Assembly (NCBI RefSeq): GCF_009799925.1
Contig: NZ_WELK01000006.1
Coordinates: 1 to 64,000 of the forward strand
Direction of reading: 5' to 3'
Length of the DNA: 64,000 bases
DNA from: Pseudomonas sp. R-28-1W-6
Lineage (GTDB): Bacteria; Pseudomonadota; Gammaproteobacteria; Pseudomonadales; Pseudomonadaceae
Below, piece by piece: positions 7,928 to 17,727 of this stretch. The notes under the pieces were generated by a model that worked only from the letters and a program-made list of their open reading frames with translations, was not told the origin of the DNA and made no database searches. How positions within the stretch are numbered: position 1 is the stretch's first letter; every line of letters begins with the position of its first letter. Both the position numbers and the translations under genes were made by a program.

Positions 7928-10129
7928 TTAGTGCGCCAGGGTTTCCAGCGTGTCTTCCGGGGCCTGCACGGCGATCAGTTCCGGCGGCAGCGGCTCGGTG
8001 ACCACGCTGAAGTCGCTGATGCGGATGGCGCCGCGGCCTTCGCCGAGCAGGTGGAAGGAGAACGCCTTGCGCGTCTTGGGGTTGTCGAAGTCGAAGCTCA
8101 GCGTCACCGTCTTGCCGCGCTGCAGGGCCGGCAGTTCGGGGATGCTCAGTTGCACGTCGCGGTCGAACTCCTTGGTCTTCAGGCGCAGGCTGGCACCGTG
8201 GCGGTCGAGGCGCACGGCCTCGATCTTCAGGGTCACGCGGGTGCGCGTGCCTTCGGGCATTTCCAGGTATTGCGCGCCGATCAGGTTGTCCGCCCAGTCA
8301 TCGCGCGCCTCGGTTTTCAGGTCGATGCGCTCGCGGTTGGCGAACTGGTAGCGCTGGCCGACCTGGCCACCGCTGATGGACTGGTCGAGCAGGGCCGCGC
8401 GCTGGCTGACCAGGCGCGCCTGCTTGCCGCTGATGCGCCCGAGGTACTCGGCCTGCTCGGCTATGAAGCCCTTGCTGGCATAGCGCCGGCAGACCTGCTG
8501 GAAGTTGCACTCGGTGAACACGGCGCCATCGTGCTGGCGCAGCATGCCGTTGGTGTAGGACATGATTTCGCGGCTGGTGGTGTAGTCGCGAAACAGCGAG
8601 CGCCCGGCGATGTTGTCCGGCACCGGCAGGGCGAAGTAGTCGAGCACCGAGGCGGTCAGGTCGACGTGGCCATAGACGCCGGGCTTGACCTTGGGCAGCG
8701 CGGCCTGGTCGGGCGCCAGCACCAGGTTGAAGCCCCAGGCCGAGGCCAGGCGCACGTTTTCCAGGCCGTGGGACTCGTCGGAGGTGACGATCACCAGGGT
8801 GTCCTTGAGCACGCCCTGTTTTTCCAGCCCGGCGAGGAAGTCGGCCACCGCGTCGTCCAGGTAGCCGATGGCGGCCTGCTTGGCGGTGGGGTAGCGCTCC
8901 AGGTATTCCTTGGGCGCGGAATAGGGCTGGTGGGTGCCGACGGTGAGCAGGGTGAGCATCCACGGCTGCTTGTGCTGGCGCAGTTGCTTGACGTATTTCA
9001 GCGCACCCTCGAAATAGGCCTTGTCGTCCATGCCCCAGGGGAATTCCAGGTAGGGCTTGTTGCGGAACCACTCGCGGCCGTGGGTCTGCTGGAAACCCAT
9101 TTGCGGCATGATCTGGTCCTTGGCCATGAAGCGCAGCCCGGCGCCCTGCAGGAAGTGGGTGCTGAAGCCCTGGGAACGCATCTGCGCCGGCAGGCACTGC
9201 TCGCTGCGCGCCGGGTTGTTGAGCAGCTCGACGCCCTTGGGCGTGCCCGAGTCGAGCTTGCTGTAGTCGCCGCAGAGCATGGCGTACAGGCCGCGGATGG
9301 TCTGGTGGCTGTGCAGCACGTAATCGGGGGTGGTCATGCTGCGCTCGGCCCACTGGCTCAGGCGCGGCATCAGGTCTTCGCTGTAGCTGCTGCCGATCGC
9401 CGCGCGGTTGGCGGCGATATAGGCGCCGGGAATGCCTTCCAGGGTGACGATCAGCACGTTGCGCGCCTTGCCGGCGCCGGCCAGCAGCGGCGTCCCGCTG
9501 AGGTCCAGCCTGGCCAGACCGGCGATATCCGGCGGGCTGTTGGCGTCGTCGCCGTCGAGCCAGTCCTCGAGGCCGTGCTGGGCGCGGTTGAGGCTTTCCG
9601 CCAGGAGCTTGTGCGGCAGGTTGAACTGCTGCCACTGGTCGGCTTCGCTGGGGTTGAAGCGCTGGTCGGCGGCGTGCCCCAGCAGCAGGGCCAGCGGCAC
9701 GGCCAGGCTGTAGCGCGGCAGGGCCGGCCAGCGCTGGCGCCCGCTGAACAGGCAGGCCAGGGCGACGCCGATCAGGGCGACGGCCAGCCCCGGATAAGTG
9801 ATCCCGGCGCCCTGGGTGGAGCGGCCGACGAACTGCGGGTCACTCAGGTATTTCAGGTCGCCCGGCTCGGGCATGCGGCCCACGGCCGTGACCAGCTCGG
9901 CGTTGCCCAGCAGCATCAGGCCCCAGGCCAGTATCAGCGGCACCGCGAGCAGCGGGCGGCGGTAGCTGAGCAGCAGCAGCAGGCTGCCGATGCCGAGGTC
10001 GGACAGGTAGCCGGCCAGGCTCGACCAGCCCAGCCAATAGCGGCTGGCGACTGGCAGGATGATGAACAGCAGGCCGAGGGCGCAGAGCGACACGGCAGGG
10101 TACGGCAGCCAGCGGCTGAAAGGACGCAC
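7928..10129 (-). CDS. LTA synthase/sulfatase-fold membrane protein
   Basis: 733-residue protein of the alkaline-phosphatase superfamily, LtaS/OpgB-like branch: about five N-terminal membrane helices (to ~170), a linker, then a periplasmic sulfatase-fold domain with NVLIVTLEGIPGAYI (~235), HSHQTIRGLYAMLCGD, LLTVGTHQPY, and TSDESHG, and a C-terminal region of unknown function (~600-733). The motifs TSDESHG and GTHxPY give the metal-binding residues. The nucleophile Thr expected after LE(S) appears to be Ala here by simple alignment. Start is GTG with CAGGAG five bases upstream. It could transfer phosphoglycerol to periplasmic glucans or a lipid; not proved. Confidence 0.82.
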   Translation of the reverse strand: MRPFSRWLPYPAVSLCALGLLFIILPVASRYWLGWSSLAGYLSDLGIGSLLLLLSYRRPLLAVPLILAWGLMLLGNAELVTAVGRMPEPGDLKYLSDPQFVGRSTQGAGITYPGLAVALIGVALACLFSGRQRWPALPRYSLAVPLALLLGHAADQRFNPSEADQWQQFNLPHKLLAESLNRAQHGLEDWLDGDDANSPPDIAGLARLDLSGTPLLAGAGKARNVLIVTLEGIPGAYIAANRAAIGSSYSEDLMPRLSQWAERSMTTPDYVLHSHQTIRGLYAMLCGDYSKLDSGTPKGVELLNNPARSEQCLPAQMRSQGFSTHFLQGAGLRFMAKDQIMPQMGFQQTHGREWFRNKPYLEFPWGMDDKAYFEGALKYVKQLRQHKQPWMLTLLTVGTHQPYSAPKEYLERYPTAKQAAIGYLDDAVADFLAGLEKQGVLKDTLVIVTSDESHGLENVRLASAWGFNLVLAPDQAALPKVKPGVYGHVDLTASVLDYFALPVPDNIAGRSLFRDYTTSREIMSYTNGMLRQHDGAVFTECNFQQVCRRYASKGFIAEQAEYLGRISGKQARLVSQRAALLDQSISGGQVGQRYQFANRERIDLKTEARDDWADNLIGAQYLEMPEGTRTRVTLKIEAVRLDRHGASLRLKTKEFDRDVQLSIPELPALQRGKTVTLSFDFDNPKTRKAFSFHLLGEGRGAIRISDFSVVTEPLPPELIAVQAPEDTLETLAH

Positions 10130-10370
10130 AGGGGCTCCTGAGATCGGACAGCGAGAATCCGTGTAGCTATGACCAGTTCGGCGAGCCGAAGTTGCTGCCT
10201 GCCATGATTCTGAAACATGACCGTGCTATGCGCCAGTGGCGAATGCAAACCGGCCGCAGGCGAGGAGCGGGCATGCCAGGCGATGAAGGGACGCCGGCCA
10301 TTCGCCCGCCGGGGCAGCGCGCGGCAGTGGCAACGGGTAGAATGCCGGCCTTGCAGACAAGGTGGTGAAC

Positions 10371-11207
10371 ATGGCTCTGATCGGGCGCTACAACTCATTG
10401 CAGGTGGTCAAGCAGGCCGATTTCGGCCTCTATCTCGACGGCGGCGCCGACGGTGAAATCCTCCTGCCCAACCGTTACGTGCCCAAGGGCGAGCCGAGCG
10501 AAGTCGGCGACTGGCTCAACGTGTTCGTCTACCTGGACAGCGAAGACCGCATCATCGCCACCACCGAACGGCCCAAGGTCCAGGTGGGCGGCTTCGCCAG
10601 CCTCAAGGTGGTGGAGATCAACCGGGTCGGCCTGTTCCTCGACTGGGGCCTGCCCAAGGATCTGCTCCTGCCGCATTCGGAGGAGAAGCGTCCGCTGCAG
10701 GTCGGCGACTACTGCGTGGTGCATGTCTACCTGGACAAGCGCACCAAGCGCATCACCGCCACCGCGCGCCTGGACCGCTACCTGGATAACACGGCGCCGC
10801 GCTACAAGGTCGGCGAAGCCGTGGATCTGCTGGTGGTGGAGCAGACCGACATGGGCTTCAAGGCCATCATCAACAACCAGCATTGGGGCCTGATCCACAA
10901 GAACGAGGCATTCAAGTTCCTGCGCAGCGGCATGCAGGAGAAGGGCTTCATCAAGGAACTGCGTGCCGACGGCAAGATCAGCCTGAGCCTGCAGCCGGTC
11001 GGCCAGGCCGCCGCCAGCAGCCTCAGCGAGCAGATCCTGGCCCGCCTGCGCGAGCAGGGCGGCAGCCTGGCGTTGAGCGACAAGAGCGAGCCTGCGGCCA
11101 TCAGCCAGGCGTTCGGGGTGAGCAAGGGCAACTTCAAGAAGGCCATCGGCGGCCTGTTCAAGCAGGGGCTGATCGTCATTCACGACGACCGCATTGAGCT
11201 GGTCTGA
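10371..11207 (+). CDS. S1-domain RNA-binding protein CvfB/YitL
   Basis: 278 residues: tandem S1-like OB folds (GRYNSLQVVKQADFGLYLDGG near the N-terminus, and FASLKVVEINRVGLFLDWGLPKDLLLPHSE in the middle), a third S1-like part (GEAVDLLVVEQTDMGFKAIIN) and a C-terminal winged helix (AISQAFGVSKGNFKKAIGGLFKQGLI). This is the CvfB layout; the family binds RNA and affects virulence-gene expression in Firmicutes. ATG at 10371 fits the AAGGTGG upstream better than the GTG at 10362. Single gene, function in Pseudomonas not known. Confidence 0.88.
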   Translation: MALIGRYNSLQVVKQADFGLYLDGGADGEILLPNRYVPKGEPSEVGDWLNVFVYLDSEDRIIATTERPKVQVGGFASLKVVEINRVGLFLDWGLPKDLLLPHSEEKRPLQVGDYCVVHVYLDKRTKRITATARLDRYLDNTAPRYKVGEAVDLLVVEQTDMGFKAIINNQHWGLIHKNEAFKFLRSGMQEKGFIKELRADGKISLSLQPVGQAAASSLSEQILARLREQGGSLALSDKSEPAAISQAFGVSKGNFKKAIGGLFKQGLIVIHDDRIELV

Positions 11208-11293
11208 GTTCGGGCTTCTTGTGGGGGGCGCCGCGCGCGCCAGAGGCCTTGCGCGGGTGTTACCGAAGCCCTTGAGCCTTCCCTAACCCCTGC

Positions 11294-12262
11294 TCAGGGT
11301 TTGCGCGCCACCAGCACGGCGCGGGTCGGTGCCGGCAGGCCTTCGACGGTGCGGCCGTGGTCGGCCGGGTCGAGGAAGTCCGGCAGCGACTGGAAGCGCA
11401 TCCAGTCGGTGGCGCGCTGTTCCTCGACGCTGGTCACCGACACGTCCACGCACTGCACGTCGACGAAGCCGGCGCGCCGCAGCCACAGCTCCAGCGCCGG
11501 CACCGAGGGCAGGAACCAGACGTTGCGCATCATCGCGTAGCGGTCCTCGGGCACCAGCACCTGCTGGGCGTCGCCTTCCACCACCAGGGTTTCCAGCACC
11601 AGTTCGCCGCCCTTGCGCAGGCAGTCCTTGAGCTCCAGCAGGTGGTCGATGGGCGAGCGGCGGTGGTACAGCACGCCCATGGAAAACACCGTGTCGAAGC
11701 CTTCCAGTCTGGCCGGCAGCTCTTCCAGGGCCAGCGGCAGGTGCCAGGCCGGCAGATCCGGCAGGTAGCGTTTCACCGCGAGGAACTGGTTGAGGAACAG
11801 CCAGTTGGGGTCGATGCCCACCACGCTGGCGGCGCCGGCGCCGAGCATGCGCCACAGGTAATAGCCGTTGCCGCAGCCGACATCCAGCACGCGCTTGTTC
11901 TTCAGGTCCAGGTGCGGGGCGACCCGCGCCCATTTCCAGTCCGAGCGCCATTCGGTGTCGATGTGCACGCCGAACAGCTCGAACGGCCCCTTGCGCCAGG
12001 GGATCAGGCCCTGCAGGGCACCGAGCAGCTGGGCACGGGTGGCTTCATCGCAGGGGCCGTCAAGCCGCAGCTGCTCGCGCAGTTCCTGGTGTTCGGCCTG
12101 CAGCGCCGGCAGGCTCTGCACGGCGGCGTACCAGCGCTGCAGGTCGCCGTGGCCGACGGCCAGTTTGGCGTCGATCTGCGCCGGCAGGTCGGCCGCCCAG
12201 TCCTGCAGCGGGCTGCCGGCCAGGCTCTGTTGCAGGGCGTCGAGGTCGAGGGCGGCGATCAC
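11294..12262 (-). CDS. cmoB: tRNA 5-carboxymethoxyuridine synthase CmoB
   Basis: Transfers the carboxymethyl group of carboxy-S-adenosylmethionine to 5-hydroxyuridine at tRNA position 34, giving cmo5U. 322 residues, exactly the family length when started at the GTG at 12262. Rossmann methyltransferase core with [29 protein letters not shown] and [16 protein letters not shown]. Its GTG overlaps the TGA of cmoA by four bases (GTGA), so translation is coupled to the enzyme that makes its substrate. Confidence 0.95.
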   Translation of the reverse strand: MIAALDLDALQQSLAGSPLQDWAADLPAQIDAKLAVGHGDLQRWYAAVQSLPALQAEHQELREQLRLDGPCDEATRAQLLGALQGLIPWRKGPFELFGVHIDTEWRSDWKWARVAPHLDLKNKRVLDVGCGNGYYLWRMLGAGAASVVGIDPNWLFLNQFLAVKRYLPDLPAWHLPLALEELPARLEGFDTVFSMGVLYHRRSPIDHLLELKDCLRKGGELVLETLVVEGDAQQVLVPEDRYAMMRNVWFLPSVPALELWLRRAGFVDVQCVDVSVTSVEEQRATDWMRFQSLPDFLDPADHGRTVEGLPAPTRAVLVARKP

Positions 12263-13002
12263 GGCAGGGCCACCAGCGAGGCGAAGTTGAGGCACTGGAA
12301 CCACGGCACCACCTGGCTGAAGCCGGCGGCGAGCAGGCGTTCGCGGTGCTGTTCCAGGCTGTCCGGCTTCATCACGTTTTCCAGGGCGCTGCGCTTCTGG
12401 GCGATTTCCAGCTCGCTGTAGCCGTTGGCGCGCTTGAAGGCGATGTGCAGGTCGGTGAGCAGGGCGTTCTGCTGCTGGTCCTCGAAACGCAGCTTCTCCG
12501 AGAGGATCAGGGCGCCGCCCGGCAGCAGGGCCTGGCGGATGCGCGTGAGCAGCGCCAGGCGCTGCTCGGGGGCGATGAACTGCAGGGTGAAGTTGAGCGC
12601 CACCAGGGACGCCGGCTGAAATTCCAGGGCGAGGATGTCGCCTTCCTGCACCTCCACCGGCAGCAGCTCCTGGAACATCGAGTCCTGGGCGTGCAGGTAC
12701 TCGCGGCAGCGCTCGACCATGGAGTGCGAGTTGTCCACCGCGATCACCCGGCAGCCTTCCGTGCGTACATGCCGGCGCAGGGCCTGGGTCACCGCGCCCA
12801 GCGAGCTGCCCAGGTCGTACAGTGCCGAGTTGGGTTGGGCGAACTGCGCGGCTAGCACGCCGATGTTCTCGACAATGGTCGGGTAGCCGGGCACCGAACG
12901 CTTGATCATGTCCGGGAACACCCGCACCACGTCCTCGTTGAAGGTGAAATCCTGCAATTCGGCATGGGGCTGGGCGAAGAGGCGGTCGGGCTGGGTGGTC
13001 AC
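12259..13002 (-). CDS. cmoA: carboxy-S-adenosyl-L-methionine synthase CmoA
   Basis: Makes carboxy-SAM from SAM and prephenate for CmoB. 247 residues with [23 protein letters not shown] (binding of the carboxylate region), the SAM-binding [12 protein letters not shown], and [13 protein letters not shown], all typical of CmoA. Start is GTG at 13002. First gene of the cmoA-cmoB pair, overlapping cmoB by four bases. Confidence 0.95.
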   Translation of the reverse strand: MTTQPDRLFAQPHAELQDFTFNEDVVRVFPDMIKRSVPGYPTIVENIGVLAAQFAQPNSALYDLGSSLGAVTQALRRHVRTEGCRVIAVDNSHSMVERCREYLHAQDSMFQELLPVEVQEGDILALEFQPASLVALNFTLQFIAPEQRLALLTRIRQALLPGGALILSEKLRFEDQQQNALLTDLHIAFKRANGYSELEIAQKRSALENVMKPDSLEQHRERLLAAGFSQVVPWFQCLNFASLVALP

Positions 13003-13070
13003 GGCAATTCCGGGCGTTGGGGCGAAAAGGCCGGCATTTTAGCCAAGTGCCGGCCCCGGCCCAACCACCA

Positions 13071-13643
13071 TCACTTCAACTGGTCGGAAAAGAACTCGCC
13101 GGCGCCCTGCAGCGGGCCCAGCGGGTTTCGCTTGACCTCGTAGCGACGGATGTTCGGTTCGCCGTTGCTGACCTTGTGCACCAGCATGTCGTCGACCAGC
13201 ACGAACACCGCGCGGAAGGTCCAGCCCTGCAGCTCGCGTTGCTTGCGGAAGTTCAGCACGTCGGCCCAGAAGCTGCCGACCCGCTGGGTGTCGGTCTTGT
13301 GGAACTCGAAGGCGTAGCCGATGCAACGGTCCTTGGCCTCCAGGCACTGGATCAGGCTGGCCGGCAGGTAGTCGATGGGCACGTTGGGCTGCACGAACAT
13401 CAGGCGCAGGTCGATGAACGAGAGCATCTTGCCGTTGCCCTGGGCCAGTGGGTCGAAGCCCAGGGAGAACAGCTCCGTGCGCGTGGTCTTGCCGGGCACG
13501 GCCTGGGCGTAGCGGACTTCCGCATCGAGATAGTCGCTGAACGGCGAAATCGCCTCGGCGCGCTCGCTGGGCAGCAAGCTGCTGCAACCTGCCACGCACA
13601 GCAATGGGAACAACATGATGACCCATGTGTGGCCGCGCATCAT
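13071..13643 (-). CDS. hypothetical lipoprotein
   Basis: 190-residue predicted lipoprotein: hydrophobic signal [10 protein letters not shown] then lipobox VAGC (Cys about residue 20). The mature part has no domain that I recognise. Two ATGs adjoin (13643, 13640); AGGAG is three bases from the first and six from the second, so 13640 may be the true start. Stands upstream of cmoA on the same strand with a 68-bp gap, so co-transcription is possible. Confidence 0.75.
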   Translation of the reverse strand: MMRGHTWVIMLFPLLCVAGCSSLLPSERAEAISPFSDYLDAEVRYAQAVPGKTTRTELFSLGFDPLAQGNGKMLSFIDLRLMFVQPNVPIDYLPASLIQCLEAKDRCIGYAFEFHKTDTQRVGSFWADVLNFRKQRELQGWTFRAVFVLVDDMLVHKVSNGEPNIRRYEVKRNPLGPLQGAGEFFSDQLK

Positions 13644-13967
13644 CCTCTCCTGAATAGCCCCTATCTCTCTCTATAGACGATTTGGCGAAGGCCTGCCGTC
13701 TCAAAATTTGGACACTGGGTAAGGGCTTGTTACACCCGCGCCGCGCTCAGGCTGGCGAGGGCCGCGGGGCCGGCGCTGCGGATGGCGGGGGCTCGCCTCA
13801 AGGGCCTAGGCCGGCCAATGGATGCTCGTCCTGGAGCGCTGGCGAGCGGCTGGCGTGGCTTGCTCGGCAGGGCCGTCGAGAGCTTGCCCAGCGTCCTTGT
13901 CGGGGGAGGCTTTCCCGACGAACGGGGGCGCGGGGCTACCCTTGGCCACCGGTTGTCGAGCAGCTCG
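13644..13967. other. intergenic region without recognisable feature
   Basis: 324 bases between the lipoprotein and yhhN. The part near 13650-13730 is less GC-rich and may carry the lipoprotein promoter. I see no RNA gene, repeat or convincing reading frame; the open frames here lack family resemblance. Confidence 0.5.
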
Positions 13968-14657
13968 CTACAGCCGCGGGCTGGCCGGCAGCGCCGCGGC
14001 GTCGGCCGTGCGAGGCTGGTTCGGCGGCAGGGCGAGTACCGAGGCGGCGATGCCCCACTGGCCCAGCCAGTAGCTGAGGATGATGGCGTAGCGGGCGCCT
14101 TCGAAGGGGGCGACGAAGCGGTTGAGGCCGATCAGGCTGTCCGACAGCACGAACAGCAACGCGCCGCCTGCGGCCAGCCAGCTCGAGCGGGCGCTGCCGG
14201 CCATGCCCAGGCGGGCCAAAGCGCGCCAGAGCATGCAGCCGATGGCCAGGCTGTAGAGGGCGACCGGCAGCAGCAGTTCGCCCAGGCCGCTGCTGGCCAG
14301 CAGGGTGAACATGCCGCCGGCGACCAGGCCGGCCAGCAGCAGGGCGACCGGGGCCGGGCGCCGGCAGGCGCCGAGGTAGGCGAGCAGGTAGGCCAGGTGG
14401 GCGAGCAGGAACGCGCCGAGGCCGAAGACGAACAGGTCGGCCGGCCACTCCAGCAGCAGGTCGCCGGCCAGGGACAGCAGCAGGCCGCTGCCGATCCAGC
14501 GCCGGTAGGTACTGGCTGGCGCGGTGCGCAGCCACAGCAGCAGGGCGATCATCGGCAGGGGCTTGCTCAGCAGGCACAGGGTTTCGAGTTGCAGTTGCAG
14601 GCCGAGCAGGAACAGGGCAACGCCGCCGAGGGCGAGCAGGCAGACAGACAGGCGCAT
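13968..14657 (-). CDS. lysoplasmalogenase, YhhN family
   Basis: 229-residue integral membrane protein with about eight helices. The YhhN/TMEM86 family hydrolyses the vinyl-ether bond of lysoplasmalogens. Family-type conserved stretches include CLLSKPLPM (~29-37), LLSLAGDLLLEWP (~59-71) with the conserved Asp, FLLAHLAYLLAY and VLSDSLIGLNRF. The activity in bacteria that lack plasmalogens is unclear. Followed by icp upstream on the same strand with ~110 bp between. Confidence 0.85.
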   Translation of the reverse strand: MRLSVCLLALGGVALFLLGLQLQLETLCLLSKPLPMIALLLWLRTAPASTYRRWIGSGLLLSLAGDLLLEWPADLFVFGLGAFLLAHLAYLLAYLGACRRPAPVALLLAGLVAGGMFTLLASSGLGELLLPVALYSLAIGCMLWRALARLGMAGSARSSWLAAGGALLFVLSDSLIGLNRFVAPFEGARYAIILSYWLGQWGIAASVLALPPNQPRTADAAALPASPRL

Positions 14658-14770
14658 GGGTGGGCTCTCGTTTTTGCCTATTATTGCCGCTGGGCACCGG
14701 GGGCACAGGGCATTGCACGCCAGGGCGAGCGGCCAATGGCGTCAGCGCGCTGCCGGCGCATCCAGCCGGC

Positions 14771-15172
14771 TCAGCGCACCTCGATCCGGCAGTCGAGGGT
14801 CTTGGCCGGTGCCACCCCGGTTTCCCAGGGCCGCTGGTAGTACATCAGCAGGCGCCCGCTGCCGCTCTGCTGCACCTGGTAGCGCCAGGTCGACTGTCCG
14901 GCGCTGCCAACCAGGCCGGCGTCTTCCGGAGTGGTGTAGACCTCCGGGCCGAGGCTGCGCAGCACGCCCGGCGCGGCATCGGCCACCACCCAGCGGAATC
15001 CGGTGGTCGGGTTGCTGGGCAGGCGCACGGTCAGGGTCTGGCCGCTGCGCAACTGCATCGGGCACTGGCCCAGCTGCTTTTCCTCCAGGCTGACGCTACT
15101 GGGTTGCTGCTGGGCGCAGGCGGCCAGGAGGATGAGGGCGGCGGGCAGCAGCAGGCGCAGGGGGCGGTTCAT
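14771..15172 (-). CDS. icp: chagasin-type inhibitor of cysteine peptidases (ICP, I42)
   Basis: 133-residue lipoprotein (signal and lipobox LLAAC, Cys about 19). The mature domain has the chagasin loops that plug papain-like proteases: NPTTGFRW (loop 2) and YQRPWE (loop 6); the central GxGG loop is degenerate (VGSAGQ). Expected to act in the outer membrane or periplasm against host or own cysteine peptidases. In P. aeruginosa the same gene neighbours the Lon-like asrA gene, as here. Confidence 0.88.
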   Translation of the reverse strand: MNRPLRLLLPAALILLAACAQQQPSSVSLEEKQLGQCPMQLRSGQTLTVRLPSNPTTGFRWVVADAAPGVLRSLGPEVYTTPEDAGLVGSAGQSTWRYQVQQSGSGRLLMYYQRPWETGVAPAKTLDCRIEVR

Positions 15173-15271
15173 GGCGGGGCTCCGGTCGAAACGAAAACCC
15201 GCACAGCATAGCGGTAATGGGCCGGCGCTGGCATGGCCCCGCTGTGCGGGGCGGCATGCCGGGCGCGGCGG

Positions 15272-17659
15272 TCAGTCGAAGAGCAGCTTGGCCACGTCGG
15301 CGAAGCGCTTGGCGAAATGCACGCTGAGCCCTGCCTTGAGGTAGTCCGGCAGCTCGGCGAAGTCGCCGCGGTTGGCTTCCGGCAGGATCAGTTCGAAGAT
15401 CTTCTGCCGCCGCGCGGCGATGACCTTCTCGCGTACCCCGCCGATTGGCAGCACCTGGCCGGTGAGGGTCAGCTCGCCGGTCATCGCCACGCCTTTCTTC
15501 GGCGCCTGGTTGCGCGCCAGGGAGAGCAGCGCGCTGGCCATGGTGATGCCGGCGCTGGGGCCGTCCTTCGGCGTGGCGCCTTCCGGCACGTGCAGGTGGA
15601 CGAAGGCCTGGTCGAAGAAGCCGGGGTCGCCGCCGAATGGCTTGAGGTGCGAGCTGATATAGCTGTAGGCGATCTCTGCCGACTCCTTCATCACCTCGCC
15701 CAGCTGGCCGGTGAGCTTGAAGCCGCGATTGAGGGTGTGGATGCGCGTGGCCTCGATCGGCAGGGTGGCGCCGCCCATGCTGGTCCAGGCCAGGCCGGTG
15801 ATCACCCCGACCCCCGACAGCAGCAGCTCGCTGCGGAACACCGGCATGCCCAGGTAGTTTTCCAGGTCCCTGGGGCCGATCTTCACCTTGCGCTCCGGCT
15901 GCTCCAGCAGCTGGACCACCGCCTTGCGCACCAGCTTGCCGAGCTGCTTCTCCAGCTGGCGCACCCCGGCTTCGCGGGCGTAGCCGTCAATCACCGCCTT
16001 CAGCGCCGCGTCGCTGATGCTCAGCTGGGTCTTGCGCACCCCGGCTTTCGCCAGTTGCTTGGGCCACAGGTGGCGCTTGGCGATGGCCAGTTTTTCCTCG
16101 GCGATATAGCCGGACAGGCGGATCACTTCCATGCGGTCGAGCAGCGGGCCGGGAATCGAGTCCAGGGTGTTGGCGGTGCAGACGAACAGCACCTTGGACA
16201 GGTCCAGGCGCAGGTCCAGGTAGTGGTCGAGGAATTCGACGTTCTGTTCCGGGTCGAGGGTTTCCAGCAGCGCCGAGGCCGGATCGCCCTGGAAGCTGGT
16301 GCCCATCTTGTCGATCTCGTCGAGCATGATCACCGGGTTCATCACCTCGACGTCCTTCAGTGCCTGCACCAGCTTGCCCGGCAGGGCGCCGATGTAGGTG
16401 CGGCGGTGGCCCTTGATCTCCGCCTCGTCGCGCATGCCGCCCACGCTGAAGCGGTAGAACGGCCGGCCCAGGCTCTCGGCGATGGACTTGCCGATGCTGG
16501 TCTTGCCCACCCCCGGCGGCCCCACCAGCAGCACGATGCTGCCGGCGATCTCGCCCTTGAAGGCGCCGACGGCGAGGAATTCGAGGATGCGCTCCTTCAC
16601 GTCATCCAGGCCGGCATGCTGGGCATCCAGCACCCGGCGTGCGCGCTTGAGGTCGAGCTGGTCTTCGACCAGCACCCCCCAGGGCACGCTGGTCGCCCAG
16701 TCCAGGTAGTTGCGCGTCACCGCGTATTCCGGCGAGCCGGTCTCGAGGATGGCCAGCTTGTTCAGTTCCTCGTCGATGCGTTTCTGCGCCTGGGGCGGCA
16801 GGCTCTTGCCGTTGAGGCGGGCGCGGAACTCGTCGACGTCGGCGCTCTTGTCGTCCTTGGTGATGCCCAGCTCCTGCTGGATGATCTTCAGCTGTTCCTT
16901 GAGGAAGAACTCGCGCTGGCGCTCGCCGATCTGGCGATTGACCTCGGCCGACAGCTCGTTCTGCAGGCGCGCCACTTCCACCTCCTTGCGCAGCAGCGGC
17001 AGCACCTTCTCCATGCGCTTGAGGATCGGCACGGTGTCCAGCACCTCCTGCAGCACGGCGGCCGGGGCGGTGGTCAGGGTGGCGGCGAAGTCGGTCAGCG
17101 GCGAGGGCTGGTTGGGGCTGAAGCGGTTCAGGTAGTTCTTCAGCTCCTCGCTGTACAGCGGATTGAGCGGCAGCAGTTCCTTGATCGCATTGATCAGCGC
17201 CATGCCATAGGCCTTGACCTCGTCGCGCGGGTCGTCGGCGTTCAGCGGGTATTCCACCTCGGCCAGGTAGGGTGGGCGATGGCGCTTGAGCCAGCCGCGA
17301 ATGCGCACCCGCGACAGGCCCTGGGCGACGAACTGCAGCTTGCCGTCGACGCGGCTGGCGTGGTGGATGCGCACCAGGGTGCCGTGCTCGGGCAGGCTGG
17401 TGGTATCGAAGTGGCGCGGGTCATCCAGCGGCTGGTCGACGTAGAACAGCGCCAGGCATTTGTGCTCGGTGTTGGCTACCAGGTCGAGGGTTTCGGCCCA
17501 CTGCTCTTCGCTGACGATGACCGGCAACACCTGCGCCGGGAAGAACGGGCGATTGTGGATCGGGATGACGTACAGCTTGTCCGGCAGGTTCTGCCCCGGC
17601 AGGGCCAGGCGGGTGCCCGGGGCCGTGATGATTTCCGCGTGGTTGTCTTGCTCGCTCAT
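15272..17659 (-). CDS. asrA: second Lon-family ATP-dependent protease (AsrA-like)
   Basis: 795-residue AAA+ serine protease. N-terminal LON substrate domain (~25-230), coiled-coil linker, Walker A GPPGVGKT, Walker B VIMLDEIDK, and a C-terminal S16 protease domain with catalytic Ser in KDGPSAG and Lys in GGVREKV. The sequence and the icp neighbour point to the second Lon of Pseudomonas (AsrA), linked in P. aeruginosa to aminoglycoside and heat stress, rather than the housekeeping lon that follows clpX. ATG at 17659 has GGAAGG upstream. A sigma-32-type promoter precedes it. Confidence 0.9.
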   Translation of the reverse strand: MSEQDNHAEIITAPGTRLALPGQNLPDKLYVIPIHNRPFFPAQVLPVIVSEEQWAETLDLVANTEHKCLALFYVDQPLDDPRHFDTTSLPEHGTLVRIHHASRVDGKLQFVAQGLSRVRIRGWLKRHRPPYLAEVEYPLNADDPRDEVKAYGMALINAIKELLPLNPLYSEELKNYLNRFSPNQPSPLTDFAATLTTAPAAVLQEVLDTVPILKRMEKVLPLLRKEVEVARLQNELSAEVNRQIGERQREFFLKEQLKIIQQELGITKDDKSADVDEFRARLNGKSLPPQAQKRIDEELNKLAILETGSPEYAVTRNYLDWATSVPWGVLVEDQLDLKRARRVLDAQHAGLDDVKERILEFLAVGAFKGEIAGSIVLLVGPPGVGKTSIGKSIAESLGRPFYRFSVGGMRDEAEIKGHRRTYIGALPGKLVQALKDVEVMNPVIMLDEIDKMGTSFQGDPASALLETLDPEQNVEFLDHYLDLRLDLSKVLFVCTANTLDSIPGPLLDRMEVIRLSGYIAEEKLAIAKRHLWPKQLAKAGVRKTQLSISDAALKAVIDGYAREAGVRQLEKQLGKLVRKAVVQLLEQPERKVKIGPRDLENYLGMPVFRSELLLSGVGVITGLAWTSMGGATLPIEATRIHTLNRGFKLTGQLGEVMKESAEIAYSYISSHLKPFGGDPGFFDQAFVHLHVPEGATPKDGPSAGITMASALLSLARNQAPKKGVAMTGELTLTGQVLPIGGVREKVIAARRQKIFELILPEANRGDFAELPDYLKAGLSVHFAKRFADVAKLLFD

Positions 17660-17691
17660 GGGACCTTCCAGATCATTCGCTCTGCAAGGAT

Positions 17692-17720
17692 AGATGGGGC
17701 GAGCCCGCCGGCTTTTCAAT
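17692..17720 (-). promoter_or_regulatory. putative sigma-32 heat-shock promoter of asrA
   Basis: On the minus strand, TTGAAA (17719-17714) and CCCCATCT (17699-17692) are separated by 14 bases. This matches the RpoH consensus (TTGAAA, then CCCCATnT) and lies 33 bases before the asrA start, in the short gap after the preceding gene. Confidence 0.75.
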
Positions 17721-17727
17721 CCGCCAT

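Noticed and set aside
7883..10141. 752-residue open frame on the plus strand
   Set aside because: Shadow of the LtaS-like gene; no motifs and no plausible ribosome binding site.
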